64,000 nt of DNA from Lunularia cruciata (lineage: Eukaryota > Streptophyta > Marchantiopsida > Lunulariales > Lunulariaceae), in contig OX419756.1 of assembly GCA_948567375.1 (NCBI GenBank), positions 29,340,333 through 29,404,332 of the forward strand, given 5' to 3'. Shown here piece after piece: positions 22,640 through 32,513 of the stretch; the stretch's first letter is position 1, and each line of letters starts with the position of its first letter. A program made the position numbers and the translations under genes. The notes under the pieces are model-generated. The model ran no database searches and was not told the DNA's origin. It worked only from the letters and a program-made list of their open reading frames with translations.

Positions 22640-24000
22640 GATTGGATAGTTCAGGAGTTTGCAGATGTGTTTCAGGATGATTTGCCAAAGGGATTACCCT
22701 CTGATTGAGGTATGCCCTTCAAGATCAAGTTATTGCCAAGGAGTACTCCAGTGAGTAGACCAATCTATTGGCTCTCACCAAAGGAGTTGGAGGAGTTGCA
22801 AACAACACTTACAAAGTTGTTGGAGAAGGATTTCATACAACATAGTACCTCTTTGTGAGGAGCACCGGTACTATTTGTTCCAAAGAAGGATGGAGGACTT
22901 TGTTTCTGTATTGGTTACCGTGGGCTCAATAAGCAAACCGTGAAGAATGCATATCTCTTGCCTTGGATCAATGACCTGCTTGATCAATTAAGTGGAGCAC
23001 GCTACTTTTCCAAGCTAGATCTTCGTAGCGGCTATTGGCAAATTCCTATTGAAGGAGAGGATGTGCAAAAGACTGCCTTTCACACAAGGTATGGACATTT
23101 TGAGTGGAGAGTTCTACCTTTCAGACTCACTAATGCTCCTGCAGTCTTCATGGATTAGATGCATTGGGTGTTGGAGGGACTATTGGATCAGTCCGTGGTA
23201 GTGTTCTTAGATGATATCTTAATCTATATTAGGATAGAGGCAGAACACATGAATCATGTGCAAGAAGTCCTAAGACAACTACAACAATGGAAATTTTACT
23301 GCAAAAAGTCAAAGTGTGCTTTTTGGCAGAAGGAGGTTACCTTCTTGGGTCATAAGATCTCATCAGAGGGGATCAAGATGGAAGAAGAGAAGATCAAGGC
23401 CATTACTGATTGGCCTACCCCAAAGGATGCTACCAAAGTACGAGCATTCAATGGATTGGCTAGTTTTTACCGACGGTTCATCCACTATTATGCTCACGTG
23501 GCTGCACCATTAACTGACCTCTTGGGAAAGAACTTGAGCTTCCAATGGACCACCAAGCATGAAGAAGAATTCTAGAAGTTAAAGCATATGGTGTCTTCAA
23601 GACCCATTCTTCAACCATATGATCCTCAACTACCTTGTGTGGTTGATTTTGATGCTTCTGACTTTGCAATTGGAGCTGTGTTGCAAAAGGAATTTCCAGA
23701 TGGACTACATCCTATTGCCTTTGTGTCTCGCCAACTAAATACAGCTAAAAGAAATTACTCTGCTCAAGATCAGGAACAACTTGCAATGGTATATGCCACC
23801 AAGGTATGGAGGCATTATCTCTTGGGGAAACAAGTGATCATGCAAATTGATCACAAGCCATTGTTGCAGACCTTACACCTAGAGCACATGAAGAGTCGAC
23901 ATCATCGATAGGAAGAGCAACTCCAATTGTTTGACATCAAACTTGAGTACAAACCAGTTCAGTTCCATGTCATCCCTGATGCTCTATCACAATGACCTGA
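22640..24000 (+). pseudogene. B reverse transcriptase and RNase H, decayed
   Basis: RT runs from FADVFQDDLPKGLP through [13 protein letters not shown] and the catalytic FLDDILIY near 23205 (both Asp intact). RNase H follows with VVDFDASDFAIGAVL near 23640 and IDHKPLLQTL near 23850. Stops occur near 22707, 22857, 23157, 23573, 23910 and 23993. Most RT catalytic residues are still present, so the stops came after loss of selection. Confidence 0.85.
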
Positions 24001-24059
24001 TTTGAAGTCTCTTCCTCTCATCGCGGCAGCAATTACGACGGTGTCAATTGATCCCAAGA

Positions 24060-25550
24060 TTCATAACGAGTTTACCTCTACAGCAAGATCCCTTCTTCCA
24101 AATAGTACATGGTCGGCTAACAACAGTTGACAAGGAGTACAACACCTTCTCCTTCAAGGAAGGCCTTCTATTCCATGCAGACCGGATCTATGTTCCAGCC
24201 AAAGGTGATCTTTGACTTGTGCGCCTTCAAGAAGCCCATGATTTACCCATCGCTGGTCACATGGGTGTGGACAAGACCTTGGGTACCCTCCAACGTCAAT
24301 TGTGGTGGCCCAACATGACACAAGATGTTTGAGAATTTGTCCAATTGTGTGAGAGCTGCCAACGTAACAAGGCCAGCAACCAAAAGCCGGGTGGACTCCT
24401 TCAACCGCTTGCCGTTCCATCAGCTCGTTGGAAGCATGTGAGCTTGGATCTCATCACATCCTTGCCAAAGACAAAACAAGGACACACCGCCATCATGGTG
24501 TTTGTGGATAAGCTTAGTAAGCAAATCCACTTGGCACCAACCTGTGATACCATGGATGCTCCAACCTTAGCGCAAATCTACTTTGACAATGACTTCAAGC
24601 ATCATGGAATGCCATGCGTACTCATCTCCGACCGTGATCCTTGCTTTACCGGGAAGTTTTGGCAAGCACTCTTTTAGATACTCGGCACCAAGCTTGCTTT
24701 GTCCACGGCCTATCATCCTCAAATTGATGGACAAACCAAACGTGCAAATCGTACATTGGAAGATATGTTGCGTGCCTTTATCAATGTACACCATACCAAT
24801 TGGGATGAATGTCTTGCCGCTACCAAATTTGCCTACAACAATCCCAAACAGGCAAGCACCGGATTCTCTCCTTTCTTTCTCAATTTTGGCCAAGATCCGC
24901 TTGTTCCAGATTCTCTTCTTGCTCCCCCTCCATCTCTGGTTCCTCATACTTTCACATTCTTGACCACTATATCCCAATCTCTCCAACAAGCCAAGTCTCA
25001 CCTCCTTGTTGCTCAGAATCGCCAAAAACAATATGCGGACCACCATCGTCGAGATCTCACCTTCGAAGTCGGTGATAAAGTCATTCTATCCTCTAGTAAC
25101 CTCCCTCTCCTACTTGATACCCAAGTTTGTAAACTTGCCTCTAATTGGATAGGACACTTTGATATCACCCAAATTGTCTCTCCTGTTGCTTATCGTCTTG
25201 CCTTGCCTTGTCTCATGCATATCCATCTTGTCTTTCATGTTTCCAAGTTGAAACCCTTTGTTCCTAACCCCTCTTCCTTTTCCTCTCGAGTCCAACCTCC
25301 CCCTCTTCCTATCCCTATCAATGATCATGAGGAGTACAAAGTTGATCGTATCCTTGCGCGTCACCACATTCAACGAGGCCGCGCCAACATACGGAGTACA
25401 TGGTCCTTTGGAAAGGGTATCCCCTTCATGATGCCACATAGAAACCTCTTTCTCACCTCCACAATGCACAGACGGCCATCCAAGAATTTGAAGCTTCACT
25501 GGTGACGAGGACGTCACCAACTAGCGGCGGGAGAATATGTAACAATATGG
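24060..25550 (+). pseudogene. B integrase with broken chromodomain
   Basis: The zinc finger (HDLPIAGHMG ... CESCQRNK) is split by a frameshift near 24225 and a stop near 24330. The core keeps Asp at SLDLITSL, Asp at SDRDPCF and Glu at TLEDML, with a stop near 24676. The end has HLVFHVSKLKPF, then chromodomain residues WKGYP and a downstream acidic helix, but in a second frame with a stop where a Trp codon would be expected (TAG for TGG). This places B in the chromoviruses. Confidence 0.8.
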
Positions 25551-25964
25551 AGTTTAGCAACAAAGTCAGTCAGGCTCATGAAGTAGCACATAAGACAAAT
25601 TAGCCTAGAATATTCCGGAAGTATCTAGGAAGCTTCTTGGGAAGCTTCCCGGTTAGCTTAGCTTGCACCTTAAGTAAGTAGCTTCTAGAAGGAAGCTTCT
25701 AGAAGCTTCCAACTAGCTTATAGCTTGCACGCCAAGTAGGCGGCTTCTAGAAGGAAGCTTCTTGAGAAGCTTCCTAGTTAACTGGCTTGCACTCTAAGAA
25801 AGCGGCTTGAGGAAGCTTCTTGAGAAGCTTCTCAAGGGCCTTGTATGCTACCCATAAATACTAAAGCCAAAGCTCATGCTAGGCATTTGGAGATTTCACT
25901 CATTCAAGTGTCCCAATGTGAGTTTCCATTCTCCTATTTCCCTCCTCGGTTTTGGTCTTTTACA
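25538..25964 (+). repeat. 3' LTR of B
   Basis: A 427-bp LTR, 15 bp longer than the 5' copy because of one more repeat unit within the heat-shock-element array. Perfect sites remain: AGAATATTCCGGAAG at 25607-25621 and GAAGCTTCTAGAAGCTTC at 25692-25709. It is preceded by GGCGGGAGAATA, a polypurine tract. Confidence 0.95.
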
Positions 25965-25969
25965 CATGA

Positions 25970-26765
25970 GATCTCCACTCTACAGAATTGACCCTTCCTC
26001 ACAATGTCACTCAAATCTCCCAACCAGTATGTCACAGTCCTCTGAAATTTTGCATACTTGATTAAAACTCTAGAGTGTCCCTCCTTGCAAAATTTCAGAT
26101 CTTTTCATCAAGCCATTTGGCCTAGACACCTTTCTATTCAACACACATATTTCAGATTTGGTCTGAAAACCACCCCTCTCAGTTCAAAAACTCATAACTC
26201 CCTGCACAAATACGATCTCTATCTAATATTTGTGGCCGCAGGTAGGATATAATGCACTTAATTTTCTTGAAAATTTTCAGGACAATTCACTAAAATTTGA
26301 AGAAATGGCAGACTCTGTACAATTTTCTAGAGAGCATGCAGTTGCGGGAGCACTTTACCCTATCAACTTTCAAAATTTCTAGCTCAGTGTGCATAGTAGC
26401 TCTCACAATAATTTCAAGTGTTCTAACTAAAAGATAACCCAAGCTATCATTTGTAGAAATTTCAAGTCCAGATCTCAAACTTGAGATTTTGCCCAAAATC
26501 ACATTAATCCCCAAAATCTGCAATCCACCTCACACAATCTCTCCAATTCCTCTCATGTGTACAAGATATACAAAATCACCTCAAAGACATCATAATGAAC
26601 TACAGGGTATACAAATGGATCTTGGTTCTCTAACATAAGTTCAGCCCTCTCCTCTCCTAATGTTCTCTCCAAGTGAGCTCTCATAGCCTCCTTCTGCCTA
26701 ATGTAGAATTCAATGCGGAACATTATCTTGCCTTCTAGAGAGGTCATGGCAACGGAACCAAAAAT
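25970..26765 (-). other. A3 leader, promoter-proximal part
   Basis: It matches the A1/A2 leader. A 77-codon frame (26786 down to 26553) starts in the LTR and crosses the primer site, beginning MRDRPAHIFGSVAMTSLEG. The primer site itself lies near 26745-26763 and is degraded. Nothing else coding is visible. Confidence 0.7.
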
Positions 26766-27456
26766 GTGAGCCGGCCTGTCTCTCACTCAGGATGAACCTA
26801 TGATGGCTATTATGGTAGCGCACCATGGACTAAGAAGGCAAGGAACCCCAACTCCATCATACTCCTCCAAGGCTAACACTCCAAGACTCAAGACATTGCT
26901 CACTAGAGAATTCAATGAGAGAGAGATAGTTGCAAATGAAAGGATGTTGAGTACCTCCTCACCCCTTGTTTATATACTTGTAAAATAGTTACGTACCAAA
27001 GTTACTAATTACCGTAGTAACTCAAGTTACTAGACTAAAAGTCAAGTAAAGTCAAAAAGTAGAAAGGAATATCCATTCACATGGGTATATTCCCCTAAGC
27101 ATGTGATCTTATCTTGACCCAACCACTAAGTCAAGGATTCTTTCACATGGGCTATCCTTGGACTAAAGAAGAATCAAAAACAAAAAGGCTTGCGGGCCCA
27201 AGAGTTCTCAACTCTTTCCTCAAAGCCAAACACCTAGGAATAATACCAAGTCAACACACTAAAATCCAAAATAGTGGTGCTCATCTTTTCTACTTCCTTT
27301 AAAGTAAAGTCCCCTCTATCTTAGCTATGACTAACTTTAGCTAACCATGACTAATATAGAACCATCCTTTATCTCTATATAAATAATATCTCTTAAGTAC
27401 TTGTAATACCAAGCTAAATATCACAATATCACACACATGCACAAATGGGTGTTACA
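26766..27456 (-). repeat. 5' LTR of A3
   Basis: A complete 691-bp family-A LTR in minus orientation, TGTGAGCC to GGGTGTTACA, with the TATA box near 26969-26976. Confidence 0.9.
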
Positions 27457-28999
27457 ACTCAGTCTCCCCTTCATGAGAATTCTTCACTGTTACATTTTCA
27501 ACATCACATCCTCTACATTTGAAATTCATTCCATGTCCACCTCTTCACAACAAACATTCTTCATTCCAAATTTGCTCTCCTGTCAACATTCTCACAATAA
27601 ACATCCTTCCACATTTGAAATCATTCCTTGTCCAACTAGACCCACAAATCTACCCGTGTCACTGGCTACTGCTCAGGAAAGCCAACCTTCAAAATCTCTC
27701 CTATCTTGTGCAAGGCAAAGTCAGACTCTCAAATTTCTTCTCCTGCCCTGCCCTAGTTCAATCCAACCTGCAGATTTTACTCCTTCTCTTCTCCACTGTT
27801 CCAAATCAATGACCAAGCAAAACTCAAAAATATCCTGCTCCTACAACAGCCTAGGCCTCCACTCTCAAAATTCCCCCTCCTCCTGTCACAGCCCTGAGGC
27901 ATTTCGAAAATTCATCTTTGGCCCTGCAAGATTCTCTCTCACCTCCTGAAAACTTTCTTCTCCTGTCACAGCTCTAAGGCACTCTCAAAAATTCCTCAGC
28001 CCTCAAGACTCTCACTCTGATTTTGAAAATCATCTCCCCTGGCCCTGGCACAGCCCTAAGGCATCTCGAAAACCTTCTCTAGCCCTGCAAGAGTCCCTCT
28101 CTACCTTCAAAAATCCTCCTGGCCCTGTCATAGCCCTAAGGCACTCTCAAAAATTCCTCAGCCCTCAAGACTCTCACTCTAATTTTGAAAATCATCTCCT
28201 GGCCCTAGCACAGCCCTAAGGCATCTCAAAAATCCTTCTCTGGCCCTGCAAGAGTCCCTCTCTACCTTCAAAAATCCTCTTGGCCATGTCTTAGCCCTAA
28301 GGCACTCTCGAAAATTCCTCAGCCCTCAAGACTCTCACTCTAATTTTGAAAATTGTCTCCTGGCCTTGGCACAACCCTAAGGCATCTCTAAAATCCTTCT
28401 TTGGCCCTGCAAGAGTCCCTCTCCACCTTCAAAAATCCTCCTGGCCTTGCCACAGCCCTAAGGCACTCTCAAAAATTCCTCAGCCCTCAAGACTCTCACT
28501 CTAATTTCAAAAATCATCTCCTGGCCCTAGCACAGCCCTAAGGCATCTCGAAATTCCTTCTTAGGCCCTGCAAGAGTCCCTCTCCACCATCTAAAATCCT
28601 CTTGGCCCTGTCACAGCCTTGTTCCTTATCCAAGCAGACCTTTCTCCCTGATACTTTTCCTCCCTATTCCTGGCTGTTTTGTTCACTCTTTCACAATTCC
28701 CAAAAACTTCTGCTTCTGCCCCTAATTAAAATACACTTGACCCCAATAACATAACCTCAATAACAAACTTCCCAATAACAAACTCCAGCGCTTAAGTGAC
28801 ATGCTAATAAACCCTAAGCTTATGTAACCTTAATTCACAACTTGATTCCCTCCCTCCCTTAACACAAGAGAAAGTCCTTGAGCTTACAGGAACACAAACA
28901 ACTACCGGTTTCACCATGACCTAAACCCTTGAGTTCAATAACATGGAAACTCACACCAAATGGCACCACTACTTTGTGTAGATTATTTTCCCAACGACA
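27457..28999. other. Right part of element D, non-coding
   Basis: Pyrimidine-rich sequence. The apparent frames here look like by-products of the repeats and the base composition. It contains the 161-bp tandem array and ends TTTTCCCAACGACA against the A1 LTR tail. Confidence 0.6.
27971..28616. repeat. 161-bp tandem repeat (diverged dimer of about 80 bp), about four copies
   Basis: GCCCTAAGGC-type landmarks recur at 27971, 28133, 28294, 28455 and about 28616, that is every 161-162 bp. Each unit has two related halves, one with CACTCTCAAAAATTCCTCAG, the other with CATCTCGAAAACCTTC. A further partial unit precedes it near 27891. Confidence 0.85.
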
Positions 29000-29056
29000 A
29001 CGCTACCACAATAGCCATCAGAGTTTCATCTTGAGTGAGAGACAGGCCGGCTCACA
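29000..29056 (+). repeat. 3' LTR of A1, last 57 bp
   Basis: CGCTACCACAATAGCC to CCGGCTCACA. This is exactly the part missing from the LTR that stops at 10958. GTCC follows, as before the 5' LTR. Confidence 0.85.
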
Positions 29057-31786
29057 GTCCTCAACAGTACAATTAGCCTGCTCACTTTGTCCATTGGTTT
29101 TATCAATAATAAGCCATGGGCATGGCTTATTTGGTTTTGAAGATGCCATAGAGTGTTCTCCAAAAAAACTAGTGAATTGAGCACCTTTATCGATGATAAG
29201 CACTAGAGATAGGCCATGGTGAGAAAAGATTGCAATTAAATACAATTGAGCTAATTGTGGAGCATTCATGTCCTTGGTGGTAGGACATACATGAACATTT
29301 TGCTGAGTCTATCCACAAAGATTATGATGGAGTCAAACCTTGATGTGGACTTGGGCAATTCACAAACCTGATCTATCTTATTGGTTCCCAATGTTGTGTA
29401 GGAGTTGAAGGAAACTTGTGGGGAGCTTGATTAGAAGCTTTATTTTGTTGATAGAGTAGGTAGCTTCAAATTTACTTTGTCATATTGTTGCTCACTTTGG
29501 GCCAATAGTAATAGCGTTTGACTGCATCTAGGGTCTTGTCTACTCCAATGTGACGTCCAATGGCAAAATCATGACATTCCACTAGGATGGTAGTTCTTAT
29601 GTCCCATCCAAGATCCATAACTTTCTATCATAAAAGTTGACTCCTTGGGTACTAGTTACGCCTTTATTTGATTGAGCTCCTACATTTTGTGGGTCTATTT
29701 TTGTAATAGTAAGAATCCTTGGCCAAAATTTTAAGTTCATCTTGACCTCTATCACCAAATTGTTTGCCATACGCATTTGGGTGAATGCATCTGGAAGTTG
29801 CTTTTTGCCTTCCACATACATGATCATCATGTTGAACCATTGTCTCCACTCTGCCTACCAAATCTATCAACAAGATAGATCTTTTTGTGTCTTAAGGTAG
29901 ACTAGAGGTTTGTGGTCCATCTCCACTACAAATGCTTCCAATGCTTGGTTGCAAGGACAATGGGCAACTTTTCCCATTTGATAATGTGATAGTTGTAATT
30001 TGTTGTTAATAGCTTTTGAGAGAAATATGCAATTAGATGCCAATTGTATCCATCATTCTATTCTTGTTGTAGGATTGCTCTTGTTGCAATGCTTAATACA
30101 TCTATAGCTAGCTTGATTGGACATTTTGGGTCATACCATTTCAAGATTGATGCATGCATTAATGCATCTTTCAATTCTTGGAAGGACAATTCTTGTATAG
30201 TTCCCCACATCTACTTCTTCTCCTTGCCAAGTAGTGCCATTAGTGTTTGTGCAACCTTAGAGAAGTCCTTGGAAAATTGATGATAAAACCCCATCAATCC
30301 TAAGAAACTATTGAGTTGAGTTTGATCTTCTAGAGCACCTTATTTTTAATGACCTCCATTTTATCTATTAACACTTGCATACCTTTTGCACTTAGTCTAT
30401 GCCCAAAGTAGTCTAATTTAGACTTGCAAAACTCACACTTTGAGATTTTGGCATACAATTGATTTTATCATAACATTTGGAGGACTTCTTGTAAATGTTG
30501 CTTGTGCCTCATCATCTTCTTGTTGTGGACTAAGATTTCATCCAAGAAGAAAAAAAACAAATTTATCTAGGAATAGACAAAATATGTCATTAATCAAACT
30601 CATGAAAGTGGTTGGTGCATTGGTGAGACCAAATGACATCATCGGGTACTCAAAATTCAAAAAGCAATTTTGTGTACAACTTCCTCTACAATCCTGATTT
30701 GGTTGTAACCGCTCTATAGATCAAGTTTGGTGAAGTAATTGGCCTCTTTAAGCTGATCAAATAGGTCATCTATGCAAGGTAATAGGTATTTATTCTTCAC
30801 CATTTGTTGATTTAGTCCTCGGTAGTTAATGCACATGTGTATTGTCCCATCCTTTTGTTCAAAAACAAGACAAGAGTCTCATATAGTGATACATTGGGTT
30901 GGATGAACCCTTTCTCTAGCATATCCTTGATTTGAGCCTTACACTCCTTCAACTCAAGAGGTGATAATCAATATTGGGCCTTACAAGGAAGTATCTTCCT
31001 TGGAAGTATCTTCATTTTATGATCAACTCTCCTTTTTGGTGATAGTTTTGAGGTTAAATCATCCAGAAAGAAAATTTCAAACTCATTGACCACATCCTTC
31101 AATTTCTTAGGAATACGTCCATTGAGTTGCACACTCTAGACTTCTCTTATTAGACCCATAAAACATTTATCTGTCTTACTAATAGTTGTTGTCCTTATGA
31201 TATAGTGAGGCAGTTCTTGCCTTTGTTACCTCTCCTTATCTCCAAAGTTCTTCTATTATCTAGTTCTCACTATTTTCTTTCTCCAATTGACTATGAAATT
31301 GTAGTGCTCCATCCACAGCATGCCTAAGATCACATCATGGCAAGCTAATTGTATCATTTTCCATTTAATTACTTTTTGATGCTCTCTTATAGAGAGTGTT
31401 ACCTTTCTAAGTAATGACTCAATCCTCTCTATCTGACCATTAGATAACTTAACTTCCTCATTCACCCTTCACTAGTTCCATCTCCAACCTTATTGCAACA
31501 AAGCAAGACAAAAATTCTTTGTTGCTCTAGGATCTATCAATACTCTCACTTGATTGCCTTCTAGGATTCCATTTATCATAACCAAATGTGTCTTTGTCTT
31601 CCTCTACCTTTTCATACTCATCCTCTTCCTTCTCCCATTTCTACTCTTCATCAAGCTCCCTCTTCCTTCTCCCACTCCCACTTCTTCATCAAGCTAGTAA
31701 GGCTGACAATGTAGATTTACTACTGATCTTTGTTTTTCAATGTTATTTCAACATTCTCCTTCTCAATTTGTCTCTCAATGTTGTTC
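29057..31786 (-). pseudogene. Element C pol remnant: protease, RT, RNase H, integrase
   Basis: Ty3/gypsy pol on the minus strand. From 31465 down: a protease end with HDVILGMLWMEHYNF; an RT with GLTNAPTTF near 30620 and the catalytic region as FLDEILVHNKK near 30550, where the second Asp is Glu and a long T run shifts the frame; RNase H about 30300-29900; integrase to 29057, with IIDKGAQFTSFF and NGQSEQANCTVED. It is cut at 29057 by A1 and at 31786 by A4. Stops and shifts are frequent, making it one of the oldest layers. Confidence 0.75.
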
Positions 31787-32465
31787 TGTGAGCCGGCCTG
31801 TCTCTCACTCAGGATGAACCTCTGATGGCTATTATGGTAGCGCACCATGGACTAAGAAGGCAAGGAACCCCAACTCCATCATACTCCTCCAAGGCTAACA
31901 CTCCAAGACTCAAGACATTGCTCACTAGAGAACTCAATGAGAGAGAGATAGTTGCAAATGAAAAGATGATGAGTACCTCCTCACTCCTTGTTTATATACT
32001 TGTGAAATAGTTACGTACCAAAGTTACTAATTACCGTAGTAACTCAAGTTACTAGACTAAAAGTCAAGTAAAGTCAAAAAGTAGAAAGGAATATCCATTC
32101 ACATGGGCATATTCCCCTTATCTTGACCCAACCACTAAAGCAAGGATTCCTTCACATGGGCTATCCTTGGACTAAAGAAGAATCCAAAACAAAAAGGCTT
32201 GCGGGCCCAAGAGTTCTCAACTCTTTCCCCAAAGCCAAACACCTAGGAATAATACCAAGTCAACACACTAAAATCCAAAATAGTGGTGCTCATCTTTTCT
32301 ACTTCCTCTAAAGTAAGGTCCCATCTATCTTAGCTATGACTAACTTTAGCTAACCATGACTAATATAGAACCATCCTTTATCTCTATATAAATAATATCT
32401 CTTAAGTACTTGTAATACCAAGCTAAATATCACAATACCACACACATGCACAAATGGGTGTTACA
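31787..32465 (-). repeat. 3' LTR of A4
   Basis: A 679-bp LTR. A polypurine-like CCGGGGGTAAA (minus strand, about 32466-32476) precedes it in element sense. Confidence 0.95.
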
Positions 32466-32513
32466 TTTACCCCCGGACTAAGTTTTCACTTTGTCCTCAA
32501 AGTGAAGGTCTCT

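Larger units (their letters stand above)
20336..25964 (+). mobile_element. Element B, Ty3/gypsy chromovirus, complete but decayed
   Basis: A complete 5629-bp element: 5' LTR 20336-20747, initiator tRNA-Met primer site 20749-20760, gag, protease, RT, RNase H, integrase and a broken chromodomain, then 3' LTR 25538-25964. The target duplication is perfect: CATGA at 20331-20335 and at 25965-25969. It interrupts the A3 leader, which resumes exactly on the far side. The LTRs differ at about 20 positions by eye plus a 15-bp indel, so it is of intermediate age. Many in-frame stops make it non-autonomous. Confidence 0.95.
11698..27456 (-). mobile_element. Element A3, family-A retrotransposon (minus), interrupted by A2 and B
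   Basis: The 5' LTR is 26766-27456 and a 3' LTR remnant is 11698-12257. The flanks ACTT (11694-11697) and ACTC (27457-27460) form a 4-bp duplication with one mismatch. Of its interior, only the 5' leader survives (26765 down to 25970, then 20335 down to 19849, split by B). Gag, pol and part of the 3' LTR are gone at the A2 junction. Confidence 0.7.
10959..28999. mobile_element. Element D, unclassified non-coding insertion in the A1 LTR
   Basis: Without nested elements, D is about 2.28 kb (10959-11697 plus 27457-28999). It begins TGTTGGGGAATTTT and ends TTTTCCCAACGACA, so it has a short imperfect inverted repeat and TG...CA ends, like a solo LTR. It encodes nothing recognisable. It is pyrimidine-rich on the plus strand and holds a 21-bp and a 161-bp tandem repeat. 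I see no clear target duplication (TGCAC on the left, ACGCT or AACGC on the right). The insertion itself is well supported because the split A1 LTR rejoins across it. A large solo LTR or a non-autonomous DNA element both remain possible. Confidence 0.6.
3208..29056 (+). mobile_element. Element A1, Ty3/gypsy Athila/Tat-like retrotransposon, interrupted by nested insertions
   Basis: It has a 5' LTR (3208-3899), a tRNA-Asp-like primer site, a leader with a zinc-knuckle ORF, a decayed gag-pol (5454-10272) and a 3' LTR. That LTR stops at 10958 and resumes at 29000-29056, where the missing last 57 bases are found beyond element D. Flanks are GTCC before 3208 and GTCC at 29057-29060, a candidate 4-bp target duplication. 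The two LTRs differ at roughly 8 percent of positions by eye over their first 300 bp, so the insertion is old. The left flank is A0 while the right flank is element C, so some rearrangement is likely on one side. Confidence 0.75.

Noticed and set aside
27437..27949. 170-codon plus-strand frame
   Set aside because: Composition is driven by pyrimidine-rich non-coding element D; it begins in the A3 LTR and shows no domain.
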